In this document: positions 33,320 to 41,383 of the stretch, piece by piece | How positions within the stretch are numbered: position 1 is the first letter of the stretch | Layout of the letters: each line of letters starts with the position of its first letter | NCBI GenBank assembly: GCA_035296325.1 | Contig: DATHBD010000023.1 | Location: 62,001-126,000, forward strand | Length of the DNA stretch: 64,000 bases | Reading direction: 5' to 3' | Source: DATHBD01 sp035296325 | GTDB lineage: Bacteria > Actinomycetota > Actinomycetes > Mycobacteriales > Micromonosporaceae | Position numbers and translations under genes: made by a program | Notes under the pieces: model-generated | What the model was told of the DNA's origin: nothing | Database searches by the model: none | Seen by the model: only the letters and a program-made list of their open reading frames with translations

Positions 33320-34306
33320 TTGGCGCAATATGACCTGCCGCTCGACCAGCTCATCGCCTACCGGCCGGCGCTGGCCGTACCGCCGGACTTCGATGCCTTC
33401 TGGTCGGACACACTGGCCGAGGCGCGCACGGTCGACCTGGGTGCCACGTTTCAGCGGGTCGACACCGGGCTCGCGGTGATCGAGACCTTCGATGTGCGCT
33501 ACGCCGGGTTCGGCGGGCACGAGATCCGTGGCTGGCTGCACCTGCCGGCGCACCGGTCCGGCCGGCTACCCGCGGTGGTCGAGTACATCGGGTACGGCGG
33601 CGGCCGCGGCCTGCCGCATGAGCGCCACCTGTATGCGGCGGCCGGCTACGCGCACTTCGTGATGGACACGCGTGGCCAGGGCTCGGCGTGGATTCCCGGC
33701 GACACCGCCGACCCGGGCGCCGGTGGCGAGCCGCAGCACCCGGGCTTCATGACCCGTGGAGTGCTGGACCCGCAGACCTACTACTACCGCCGGGTCTACA
33801 CCGACGCCGTGCGGGCGGTGGACGTGGTCCGCGCGCACCCGGAGGTGGACGGCGGCCGGGTCGCGGTGACCGGTACCAGCCAGGGCGGTGGCATCACCCT
33901 CGCGGCCGCCGGACTCGCCGCTGACCTGGTCGCCGTCGCGCCGGACGTGCCGTTCCTCTGCGACTTCCCGCGGGCGACCACGCTGATCGACACCGATCCG
34001 TACGGTGAGGTCGCGCGCTACCTGAAGGTGCACCGCGACCGGGTCGAGCGGGTGTACGAGACCCTGTCCTACTTCGACGGCGCCGTGCTGGCCCGCCGGG
34101 CGGCCGCACCCGCGCTCTTCTCGGTGGGCCTGATGGACCGGATCTGCCCTCCGTCCACCGTGTACGCCGCCTACAACGCCTATGGCACCGACGGCGGGGA
34201 CCCGGCCAAGGAGATCACCGTGTACCCGTTCAACGACCACGAGGGCGGGCAGCAGTTCCATGAGCGGACCAAGCTGGCCTGGCTGGCGGCGCGCCTGGCC
34301 GGCTGA
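33320..34306 (+). CDS. Acetyl xylan esterase / cephalosporin-C deacetylase (CE7)
   Basis: 328 residues. TTG 33320 has a GGGAG ribosome site and gives the normal family length. It begins AQYDLPLDQLIAYRPALAVPPDFDAFWSDTLAEA. Catalytic triad: S187 in GTSQGGG, D273 in GLMDRICPPST, H307 in NDHEGGQQF, at the same spacing as characterised CE7 enzymes. RGQGSAWIPGDT is the conserved oxyanion-side motif. Cytoplasmic (no signal peptide), it deacetylates imported acetylated xylo-oligosaccharides or other small acetyl esters. Stands alone between unrelated genes. Confidence 0.92.
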   Translation: MAQYDLPLDQLIAYRPALAVPPDFDAFWSDTLAEARTVDLGATFQRVDTGLAVIETFDVRYAGFGGHEIRGWLHLPAHRSGRLPAVVEYIGYGGGRGLPHERHLYAAAGYAHFVMDTRGQGSAWIPGDTADPGAGGEPQHPGFMTRGVLDPQTYYYRRVYTDAVRAVDVVRAHPEVDGGRVAVTGTSQGGGITLAAAGLAADLVAVAPDVPFLCDFPRATTLIDTDPYGEVARYLKVHRDRVERVYETLSYFDGAVLARRAAAPALFSVGLMDRICPPSTVYAAYNAYGTDGGDPAKEITVYPFNDHEGGQQFHERTKLAWLAARLAG

Positions 34307-34339
34307 GCCGGGCCCGATCGCGGGCGTGCCGCGGTGCCG

Positions 34340-35488
34340 TCACGCGTCCTGGGTGAGGGCGGTGCGCATGGTGGTGAGCGCCCGGTTGAGCAGGCGCGAC
34401 ACGTGCATCTGGGAGATGCCGATGTGCTGCGCGATCTCGGACTGGGTCAGGTTGCCGAAGAAGCGCAGGGCGATGATGCGCTGCTCCCGTTGCGGCAGCG
34501 TGGCCAGCAGTGGCGGAAGCGACGTGTGCAGGTCGACCAGGTCGAGGTCGTGGTCGTTGCTGCCCAGGATGTCGACGAGTTCCGCGCCGTCGTCGGAGTC
34601 GCCGAGCGGGTGGTACAGGCTGATCGGTCGGTACCCCCGGGCGGCCGTCTCGGCCTCGATGATGTCTTCCTCGTCGGCGTCGAGGTAGTCGGCGAGCTCG
34701 GTGATGGTGGGCGACCGGTCGAGGAGCTGGGTCAGGGCCTCGGTCGCCTTCGCCAGCTCCAGCCGAAGCTCCTGGAGCCGGCGGGGCACCCGCACGCCCC
34801 AGGTCTTGTCGCGGAAGTAGCGCCGCAGCTCACCGAGGATCGTCGGGATCGCGTAGCTGATGAACCGGTGCCCGAGGTGGGGGTTGTACCCGTCGACGGC
34901 CTTGACCAGCCCGAGGTAGGCGACCTGGGTGAGGTCGTCGGTGCCCTGACCACGGTTGGCGTAGCGGCGGGCGAGTTGCTCGGCGAGCGGCAGCGCCAGT
35001 TCGATGGCGCGCTGCCGTAGCGCTGAACGCTTCGGGCTGCCGACCGGCTCGTCGTGCATCGCGAGCAACGCGGCGTCGACGGCGTGGTCCGGCATGCGCC
35101 CGGAGCGGGTGGCCTGCTCCGGGATTCCGGCGGTGCGGGGGTCGGGGTGCGTGATGGTGACGATGTCGTCCAGGCGCTCGTAGGCGTTGAGGCGCTTGGC
35201 CACGCCGGTGACCTCGAGCAGTTCCAGCACGCTGCCGGTGGCGCCCACGGCGTGCAGGTCGGCACCGCGCTGGCGGGCCAGGCCCTGCATCTGCAGCAGC
35301 GAGCCGATCGCCGCACAGTCGAGCAGTGTCACCTCGCGCAGGTCCACGATGATGCGGCGACACTCCCGGTCCAGGATCTCCAGGACGCTCGTGCGCAGGC
35401 GCGGTGCGGCGGCAGCGTCAAGCTCCCCGCCCAGCCCCACCACGTCGATGTCGTCGACGGCGAAGACCTCGAGCTGCAGGTGATCCAC
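34340..35488 (-). CDS. STAS-domain fused to SigB/SigF/SigG-type sigma factor
   Basis: 382 residues in one uninterrupted frame. Residues 1-105 are an anti-sigma-antagonist STAS domain (LQLEVFAVDDIDVVGLGGELDAAAAPRLR...RRIIVDLREVTLLDCAAIGSLLQMQ). After a ~50-residue linker come sigma region 2 (DDLTQVAYLGLVKAVDGYNPHLGHRFISYAIPTILGELRRYFRDKTW), region 3 and region 4 (LPQREQRIIALRFFGNLTQSEIAQHIGISQMHVSRLLNRAL). The STAS site that is DSSG in SpoIIAA/RsbV reads D57-C58-A59-A60, so it cannot be switched off by Ser phosphorylation. GTG 35488 or 35497 are both possible. Divergent from cheB/STAS-HATPase/cheR, with GTTT-N16-GGG promoters on both sides. Confidence 0.9.
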   Translation of the reverse strand: MDHLQLEVFAVDDIDVVGLGGELDAAAAPRLRTSVLEILDRECRRIIVDLREVTLLDCAAIGSLLQMQGLARQRGADLHAVGATGSVLELLEVTGVAKRLNAYERLDDIVTITHPDPRTAGIPEQATRSGRMPDHAVDAALLAMHDEPVGSPKRSALRQRAIELALPLAEQLARRYANRGQGTDDLTQVAYLGLVKAVDGYNPHLGHRFISYAIPTILGELRRYFRDKTWGVRVPRRLQELRLELAKATEALTQLLDRSPTITELADYLDADEEDIIEAETAARGYRPISLYHPLGDSDDGAELVDILGSNDHDLDLVDLHTSLPPLLATLPQREQRIIALRFFGNLTQSEIAQHIGISQMHVSRLLNRALTTMRTALTQDA

Positions 35489-35533
35489 GGCTACCACGTC
35501 CTTCCCCGCGTGAAGCGGGCTACGCCCCTCAGC

Positions 35534-35559
35534 TTGCCCATCGGTTCCGGCTCGCAAAC
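35534..35559 (-). promoter_or_regulatory. SigB/SigF-type promoter candidate of the STAS-sigma gene
   Basis: GTTT (35559-35556), 16 bases, GGGCAA (35539-35534), about 45 bases before the start codon. It has the same spacing as the better site on the other strand. It suggests positive autoregulation; the -10 matches only 4 of 6 consensus bases. Confidence 0.45.
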
Positions 35560-35570
35560 GGATACGGCGC

Positions 35571-35583
35571 TTTACATTGTAAA
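35571..35583. promoter_or_regulatory. AT-rich dyad TTTACA-T-TGTAAA in the divergent promoter region
   Basis: Perfect 6-base arms around one base, in an otherwise G+C-rich genome, lying midway between the divergent STAS-sigma and cheB genes. Probable binding site of an unknown regulator. Confidence 0.45.
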
Positions 35584-35649
35584 TACTGAACTACGCTGCC
35601 GAACGACGCTGACTACACCGAGTATCGACGGTAACGCCGGGTCGCCGAG

Positions 35650-35675
35650 GTTTCCAGAATCGACGCACGGGGTAG
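35650..35675 (+). promoter_or_regulatory. SigB/SigF-type promoter of the cheB operon
   Basis: GTTT (35650-35653), 16 bases, GGGTAG (35670-35675), which matches the actinobacterial SigF/SigB consensus GTTT-N14-17-GGGTAT at all but the last base. The GTG start at 35685 lies 9 bases downstream, so the message is probably leaderless. Confidence 0.65.
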
Positions 35676-35684
35676 CGGGCGCAG

Positions 35685-36749
35685 GTGGTGACTGACGCTA
35701 GTGCGGGCTTCCTGGTGGAACCGGCGGTGAACGCACGGGACCTGGTCGTCGTCGGCGCGTCGGCGGGCGGCGTGGAGGCGCTGCGCCAGCTCGTCTCCGG
35801 CCTGCCGGGTGATCTGCGCGCGACCGTTCTGATCGTGCTGCACATCCCACGCCGCTCTCCTTCGGCGCTGCCGGCGATCCTGAACCGGTCCGCCGCGCTG
35901 CCGGCCCGGCAGGCGGCCGACGGGGACGAGCTGCGCCCGGGAGAGATCCTGGTGGCCCCGCCCGACTCCCACATGCTCGTCGAGCACGGCCGGGTGTCAC
36001 TGTCGCGGGGGCCGCAGGAGAATGGCCACCGCCCAGCCGTGGACGCGCTCTTCCGGTCGGCGGCCCGCGCCGCTGGCCGGCGGGTGGTGAGCGTGGTGCT
36101 CTCCGGTACCCGCGACGATGGCACGGCCGGTGCCGACGCGATCGTCCGGCACGGCGGGCTCGCGTTGGTGCAGGACCCGACCGAGGCGCTCTACGCCGGC
36201 ATGCCGCGCAGCGTGCTGGAGCATGTGCCCAGCGCCGAGGCGTACCCGGTGTCGCAGCTGAGCCAGCGTATCGTGGAGCTGGTCGGGGAGCCGGTCCAGC
36301 CGGGCGCCGACCTCGGGGATGGGGACCGGATACTGGTGGTCGAGACGGAGATGGCTCACTTGCAGGCGACAACCGCGGACGAAGCCCTGATGCAGCCGGC
36401 GGGTTACGGCTGCCCGTCCTGCCACGGCTCGCTGTTCGAGGTGCCCGGGGTCCCTGTGCCGCGGTACCGCTGCCGGATCGGGCACGCCTGGTCGTCGGAG
36501 AGCCTGCTGGAGGAGTTGACCTCGGCCGAGGAGGGCGCGCTCTGGATGGCCCTGCGCAGTCTGGAGGAGAAGGCCTCGCTGTGTCGACGGCTGGCCTTCC
36601 GGGCCGAGGAGCGTGGACATCGGCACACCGCGCTCCGCTACGACGCGAGCATGAAGGCCTCCGAACACGCCGCAGACCTGATGCGCGAGCTGATCGGCAA
36701 GTTGACGCCGGCCGGCGAGAGTCTGGCGGAGGTGCCCGGCGGTGACTGA
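35685..36749 (+). CDS. Stand-alone CheB-type protein-glutamate methylesterase with zinc-ribbon tail
   Basis: 354 residues. The catalytic CheB domain fills ~18-200: the nucleophile motif VVVGASAGGVEALRQLV (S26), VLIVLHIPRRSPSALPAIL (His), and VVLSGTRDDGTAGADAI (Asp). No receiver domain precedes it, unlike chemotaxis CheB. The C-terminal part has a zinc-ribbon-like CPSCHGSLFEV...YRCRIGHAW and a helical tail. The start may be GTG 35685 or 35688. It removes methyl esters from glutamates placed by the CheR-like protein two genes later. No MCP gene is near, so the target is unknown. Confidence 0.9.
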   Translation: MVTDASAGFLVEPAVNARDLVVVGASAGGVEALRQLVSGLPGDLRATVLIVLHIPRRSPSALPAILNRSAALPARQAADGDELRPGEILVAPPDSHMLVEHGRVSLSRGPQENGHRPAVDALFRSAARAAGRRVVSVVLSGTRDDGTAGADAIVRHGGLALVQDPTEALYAGMPRSVLEHVPSAEAYPVSQLSQRIVELVGEPVQPGADLGDGDRILVVETEMAHLQATTADEALMQPAGYGCPSCHGSLFEVPGVPVPRYRCRIGHAWSSESLLEELTSAEEGALWMALRSLEEKASLCRRLAFRAEERGHRHTALRYDASMKASEHAADLMRELIGKLTPAGESLAEVPGGD

Positions 36750-37488
36750 TCAACTGAGCTGCTCGGTCCGTTCCAATTTCCCGATCACCGAGGTGGTGAT
36801 CTCCGGCCCGCTGAGTGTCCGGTCTGCCCCGGCGGTGCGGGCGATCGTGCTGAAGTGCCTGGTGGACCAGCCCAGTTCGCTGCTGGTGCACCTTGCCGAC
36901 GTGGAACTGGTCGACGACATGGCGGTGCTGGTCTTCAGCGCACTCGCCCGGCACGCCAGCGCCTGGCCGGGCTGCCCGCTGGTGGTCGCGGCGCCCTCGG
37001 CGCACACGCGGGCGGCGCTGGACCGACTCGCGGTGAGCCGCTACGTCGAGGTGTACAGCACCTGGTCGGAGGCGTACGTCCGGGCGACCGAGGCGCCGGT
37101 GCCCCGCCGGTTGACCACCCAGCTGCTGCCGGTGCCCCAGGCCGCGGCCGAGGTCAGGCGGATCTTCACCGATGGCTGTCAGCGCTGGGGCGTCCCCGAG
37201 CTGATCAGCCGGGGTCAGCTGGTGGTGACCGAGCTGATCTCCAACGCGGTGGAGCATGCCGGGACGACCATCGACTTCAAGATGAGCCTCCGCGACCGGT
37301 ACCTGCATCTCGCGGTGTACGACCGGAACCCGGCGCCCCCGCGGCGGACCTCGATCGTCTCCGAGCAGGCTGAGCGCGGTCGCGGGCTGCTGGTGGTGGA
37401 CGCGTACGCCGCCTCGTGGGGCTCCTCGCCGACGCTGGACGGCAAGGTCGTGTGGGCGACGATGCTGTCCCGCCACGCACCGGCATGA
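36742..37488 (+). CDS. STAS-HATPase fusion (anti-sigma kinase-like) protein
   Basis: 248 residues. An N-terminal STAS-like domain (~1-110: VVISGPLSVRSAPAVRAIVLKCL...LLVHLADVELVDDMAVLVFSAL) is joined to an RsbW-type GHKL ATPase (~115-248) with the N-box VVTELISNAVEHA, the VYDRNPAPP segment and the G-box RGRGLLVVDAYAASWG. The STAS phospho-site reads D58-D59-M60-A61 instead of DSSG, so it carries no serine. It is the obvious candidate to bind the STAS-sigma fusion encoded next door. GTG 36742 overlaps cheB by 8 bases and the stop overlaps the next start, so translation is coupled. Confidence 0.85.
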   Translation: MTDQLSCSVRSNFPITEVVISGPLSVRSAPAVRAIVLKCLVDQPSSLLVHLADVELVDDMAVLVFSALARHASAWPGCPLVVAAPSAHTRAALDRLAVSRYVEVYSTWSEAYVRATEAPVPRRLTTQLLPVPQAAAEVRRIFTDGCQRWGVPELISRGQLVVTELISNAVEHAGTTIDFKMSLRDRYLHLAVYDRNPAPPRRTSIVSEQAERGRGLLVVDAYAASWGSSPTLDGKVVWATMLSRHAPA

Positions 37489-39461
37489 TGCCGGAGATGG
37501 ACCCGCAGTTCGAGGCGGTGCTGGCCTATCTGAAGGAAGCGCGCGGCTTCGACTTCACCGGGTACAAGCGCTCCAGCCTGGTCCGACGGGTGGACCGCCG
37601 GCTGGTCGAGGTCGGTGTGGCCGGCTACGCCGAGTACATCGACTTCCTGCAGGTGCATCCGGACGAGTTCACCGGCCTGTTCAACACAATTCTGATCAAT
37701 GTCACGGGCTTCTTCCGCGACCCCGACGCGTGGGAATATCTGCGCGCTGACGCGCTGCCCCGGCTGATCGCGGGCATCGACCCGGCGCTGCCGATCCGGG
37801 TCTGGAGTGCCGGCTGCGCCTCCGGGGAGGAGCCGTACACCCTCGCCATCGTGCTGGCCGAACTGCTCGGCATCGACCAGTTCCGGGAGCGCGTGAAGAT
37901 CTACGCCACCGACGTGGACGACGAGGCCCTGGAGCACGCCCGGATCGCCGCGTACACCGAGCGGGCGGTCGGCGGCGTGCCCCCCGAGTTGCTCGAGCGG
38001 TACTTCGAGCAGTCCGGCAACCGGTACGTCTTCCGCAAGGACCTGCGCCGCTCGTTGATCTTCGGACGCAACGACCTGGTCCAGGACGCGCCCATTTCCC
38101 GGATCGACCTGCTGGTGTGCCGCAACACCCTGATGTACTTCAACGCCGAGACGCAGGCCCGCATCCTGGCCCGGCTGCACTTCGCCCTCGCCGAGCGGGG
38201 GGTGCTGTTCCTCGGCAAGGCTGAGATGCTACTCAGCCACACGCACCTCTTCGCGCCGGTGGATCTGACCCGGCGCGTGTTCGCCAAGGTCCCCCCGGTG
38301 CCGTACGGGGCGCCGGCGCAGTTGTCCGCATCGGCCCCGCTCCGCACCGCGGCCGACCTGATCGGGCTGGACCGGCTGCGTGCGGAGGCGTTCGCGGCCA
38401 GCCCGGTGGCGCAGGTCGTGGTGACCGCCGACGGGCTGGTGGCCCTCGCCAACCGGCTGGCCGACCAGCTCTTCGGGGTGTCCGCCAAGGACATCGGTCG
38501 GCCGTTCCGCGATCTGGACCTGTCCTACCGGCCGGTGGAGCTTCGCGGCTACATCGAGCAGGCCCGGGTGGAGCGGCGGAACGCCCGGGTGCGCCACGTG
38601 GAGTATGTCCATCCCGGCACGGGGGAGAAGCTCGCGCTGGACATCCGGGTCAATCCGCTGCTCGGCGCGGACTCCAGTCTGCTCGGCGTCACGTTGATCT
38701 TCAACGATGTCACGACCGCGCGCCGCCTCCACCATGAGCTCGAGGACGCCAACCGCCAGTTGGAGAGCGCGTACGAGGAACTCCAGTCCACCAACGAGGA
38801 ACTGGAGACCACGAACGAGGAGCTCCAGTCGACGGTCGAGGAACTGGAGACCACGAACGAGGAGCTCCAGTCGACGAACGAAGAACTCGAGACGATCAAC
38901 GAGGAGATGCAGTCCACAAACGATGAGCTGCAGACCATCAACGTCGAGCTCCGTCAGCGCACCCGGCAGGTCGACGAGCTCAACGTCTACCTTGAGTCCA
39001 TCCTGGGCAGCCTGAGCGCCGGTGTCGGTGTGCTCGACGCCAACCTTCTGGTACAGGCGTGGAACCGCCGCGCCGAGGATCTCTGGGGCCTGCGCCGCGA
39101 AGAGGTGCTCGGCCAGCACTTTCTGGGGCTCGACATCGGCCTGCCCACCGATCAGCTGCGCCCGATCATCCGGCGGGCCATCGGCGCCAACGGCCAGCCG
39201 GGCGAGACCGCCCTCACCGCGATCAACCGCCGCGGGCGGCAGATCGAGGTCCGGGTCATGGTGATGCCGCTGTCGCTGCACACCCCGGAGTCCACCGGCG
39301 CCATCCTGGTGATGGAGCCGCAGGACGGGGTGACCGTCGCCGGGCTGGCGTCCACCGCCGAAGCGGTGGGCAGCCCGAACGGGGACCGGCACGGCGTCGA
39401 CCGTGCTGCCCCGGCACAGTCGGTGTCGGATCCGCCGACCGGTGGCCTGACCGCCGGGTAG
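37485..39461 (+). CDS. CheR-type methyltransferase with two PAS domains and a coiled coil
   Basis: 658 residues. The CheR part (~1-270) has the helical N-domain and the SAM-binding motif VWSAGCASGEEPYTLAIVLAE (~105-125), VKIYATDVDDEALEHARI and ISRIDLLVCRNTLMYFN. A PAS domain (~300-425) leads into a regular 14-residue repeat EELQSTNEELETTN (~430-490), a predicted two-stranded coiled coil, and a second PAS domain (ILGSLSAGVGVLDANLLVQAWNRRAEDLWGLRREEVLG). ATG 37485 overlaps the previous stop (ATGA). It methylates glutamates of an unknown partner, with sensing through the PAS domains. There is no histidine kinase domain, unlike many CheB/CheR/PAS hybrids. Confidence 0.9.
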   Translation: MMPEMDPQFEAVLAYLKEARGFDFTGYKRSSLVRRVDRRLVEVGVAGYAEYIDFLQVHPDEFTGLFNTILINVTGFFRDPDAWEYLRADALPRLIAGIDPALPIRVWSAGCASGEEPYTLAIVLAELLGIDQFRERVKIYATDVDDEALEHARIAAYTERAVGGVPPELLERYFEQSGNRYVFRKDLRRSLIFGRNDLVQDAPISRIDLLVCRNTLMYFNAETQARILARLHFALAERGVLFLGKAEMLLSHTHLFAPVDLTRRVFAKVPPVPYGAPAQLSASAPLRTAADLIGLDRLRAEAFAASPVAQVVVTADGLVALANRLADQLFGVSAKDIGRPFRDLDLSYRPVELRGYIEQARVERRNARVRHVEYVHPGTGEKLALDIRVNPLLGADSSLLGVTLIFNDVTTARRLHHELEDANRQLESAYEELQSTNEELETTNEELQSTVEELETTNEELQSTNEELETINEEMQSTNDELQTINVELRQRTRQVDELNVYLESILGSLSAGVGVLDANLLVQAWNRRAEDLWGLRREEVLGQHFLGLDIGLPTDQLRPIIRRAIGANGQPGETALTAINRRGRQIEVRVMVMPLSLHTPESTGAILVMEPQDGVTVAGLASTAEAVGSPNGDRHGVDRAAPAQSVSDPPTGGLTAG

Positions 39462-39495
39462 GGTCGGCCGCGGGACCCGGTGGAGGGAGATCGGC

Positions 39496-40425
39496 ATGGC
39501 GTTGCGGTTCGGGCTGTTCGGCACCGGCTTCTGGGCGGCCGAGACGTCTGGTGCGGCGCTCGCCGCGCACCCGGACGCGACCCTGGTCGGCGTGTGGGGG
39601 CGCGATCCGGCGAAGGCGGCCGCGCTGGCCGGTCGATTCGGGGTCAGGTCCTACGACGACGTCGACGCACTGCTGTCGGAGGTGGACGCGGTGGCCGTGG
39701 CGCTGCCGCCCGACGTCCAGGCCGATGTGGCGGTGCGCGCCGCTGAGGCTGGCCGGCACCTGCTGCTGGACAAGCCGTTGGCGTTCACGCTCGGGGAGTC
39801 CGACCGGATCGTCGCGGCGGTGCGGCGGCATCGGCTGGCGTCGCTGGTGTTCTTCACCAACCGGTTCTTCGGCAACGTGGAGGCGTTCCTTGCCGACACC
39901 GTCCGCACCGGTGGCTGGGACGGCGCCCGGGCCACCATGTTCGCCAGCATCTTCCAGCCGGGCAACCCGTACGGGGCGTCGCCCTGGCGTCGGGAGCGCG
40001 GTGGCCTGTGGGACATCGGCCCGCACGCCCTGTCGGTGCTGCTCCCGGTGCTCGGGCCGGTGGAGCGGGTCGCCGCGATCGAGGGTCGGCACCAGACCAC
40101 CCACCTGCTGCTCGAGCACAACGGGGGCGCGGCGAGCGCCTTGTCGTTGACGCTGGACGCGCCGCCTGCGGCGACGATGCAGGAGTTCGTGTTCTACGGG
40201 TCCTCGGGCGTGGTGGCCGTGCCCGGCGGTACCGGCACGGCGGTGGGCGCCTTCGGCGTCGCGGTGGACCAGCTGGTGCGCGCCGCGGCCGATGCGGCCG
40301 GTGGAGCGGTGCCTGAACACCCCTGCGACGTCCGGTTCGGCCGCGAGGTGGTGGCGATCCTGGTCGCCGCCGACGCCGCCCGCCGGCTGGGCCGGACGGT
40401 GCCGGTCGACGCGGCGCCCGGCTGA
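39496..40425 (+). CDS. Gfo/Idh/MocA-family oxidoreductase
   Basis: 309 residues. FGLFGTGFWAAETSGAALAAHPDATLVGVWGRDPAKAAALAGRFGV gives the Rossmann fold, with AVALPPDVQADVAVRAAEAGRHLLLDKPLAFTL (the EKP-type motif here DKP) and WRRERGGLWDIGPHALSVLLPVLG. It is a short member of the family; its sugar substrate is unknown. GGAGGGAG ribosome site. It is downstream of the CheR gene by 34 bases but functionally unrelated in appearance. Confidence 0.87.
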   Translation: MALRFGLFGTGFWAAETSGAALAAHPDATLVGVWGRDPAKAAALAGRFGVRSYDDVDALLSEVDAVAVALPPDVQADVAVRAAEAGRHLLLDKPLAFTLGESDRIVAAVRRHRLASLVFFTNRFFGNVEAFLADTVRTGGWDGARATMFASIFQPGNPYGASPWRRERGGLWDIGPHALSVLLPVLGPVERVAAIEGRHQTTHLLLEHNGGAASALSLTLDAPPAATMQEFVFYGSSGVVAVPGGTGTAVGAFGVAVDQLVRAAADAAGGAVPEHPCDVRFGREVVAILVAADAARRLGRTVPVDAAPG

Positions 40426-40435
40426 CCGGAGCGGG

Positions 40436-41110
40436 TCAGGTCCAGCGGACCGGGGCCAGCCCGGCCTCGGCGAGTGCTGAGTTCACCGCGCTGAACGGGC
40501 GCGACCCGGCGAACCCGGTGGGGTTCATCGGACTGGGGTGACCGGCCTCGAGCACCACGTGCTGCGGGGCGGTCACCAGCGCCGCCTTCTTCCGCGCGTA
40601 GCCTCCCCACAGCACGAACACCACCCGGGTCGTCTTGGCGTCCAAGGCGCGAATCGCGGCGTCGGTGACGTGCTCCCAGCCTTTGCGCGCGTGGGAGGCG
40701 GGCGTGCCGGCGCGCACCGTCAGCACGGCGTTCAGCAGCAGCACCCCCTGGCCGGCCCAGTTCGTCAGGTCGCCGCTGGGCGGCGCCGCGACGTGAAGGT
40801 CAGCCGTCAGCTCCCTGAAGATGCTCCGCAGCGACGGCGGCACCGGGCAACCGTCGCGGACGCTGAAGCTCAGCCCGTGCGCCTGGCCGGCGCGATGGTA
40901 GGGGTCCTGGCCGAGGATGAGGACCCGCGCCGCGTCCGGCGGGCAGAGCCGGAACGCCGTGAACAGGTCCGGCAGTGGAGGGAAGACCTCGTGCCGCTGG
41001 TACTCCTCTTCGAGGAACCCGGCGAGGGCATCCACCACGGCCGGGTCGAGGTGCGGCCGCATGGCCTCCCGCCACGCGGCGGGCAGCAGCTTGAGCAGGT
41101 CGAAAGACAT
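40436..41110 (-). CDS. ung: Uracil-DNA glycosylase (family 1)
   Basis: 224 residues. It excises uracil from DNA. Motifs: the water-activating GQDPYHRAGQAHGLSFSV, SLRSIFRELTADL, WAGQGVLLLNAVLTVRAG, VFVLWGGYARKK and the DNA-intercalation loop HPSPMNPTGFAGSRPF. Full length. Convergent with the oxidoreductase gene, 10 bases apart. The ATG is at 41110; upstream lies the palindrome-rich intergenic region. Confidence 0.95.
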   Translation of the reverse strand: MSFDLLKLLPAAWREAMRPHLDPAVVDALAGFLEEEYQRHEVFPPLPDLFTAFRLCPPDAARVLILGQDPYHRAGQAHGLSFSVRDGCPVPPSLRSIFRELTADLHVAAPPSGDLTNWAGQGVLLLNAVLTVRAGTPASHARKGWEHVTDAAIRALDAKTTRVVFVLWGGYARKKAALVTAPQHVVLEAGHPSPMNPTGFAGSRPFSAVNSALAEAGLAPVRWT

Positions 41111-41159
41111 AGACGTTCTCCAATGAAATCAGGTTCTTCCGGCGGAGCGGAAGTGCGAC

Positions 41160-41192
41160 GACTACGTAGTCCTGTTGACTACCTTAAGTAGT
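41160..41192. repeat. Paired dyads with ACTAC/GTAGT arms
   Basis: GACTACGTAGTC (41160-41171) is a 12-base palindrome. Eight bases away ACTAC-CTTAA-GTAGT (41178-41192) repeats the same arms with a wider centre. They form two likely operator half-site pairs for one regulator, between ung and the DUF1996 gene. Confidence 0.55.
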
Positions 41193-41213
41193 AATTAATC
41201 GTCTGACATCGTT

Positions 41214-41242
41214 TGACGTGACCGGTCACATAGATCTAGGTT
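41214..41242 (+). promoter_or_regulatory. Promoter of the DUF1996 gene with operator in spacer
   Basis: TTGACG (41214-41219), 17 bases, TAGGTT (41237-41242). The palindrome GTGACCGGTCAC (41218-41229) overlaps the -35 end and the spacer, so a bound protein would block polymerase. A ~135-base leader follows before ATG 41384. Confidence 0.55.
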
Positions 41243-41383
41243 CATCGTGGTACAGGTCCAAACAGGGCATTCTCCCAGGAAGCTGTTGTAACCCAGAGTG
41301 ACGCTTTACCTCGCCGCGCGACCGCTGCATGCCTGATCTGCGCCCATCAGCCAATGCTCACCGACTCGTGGAGGAACGAATTC

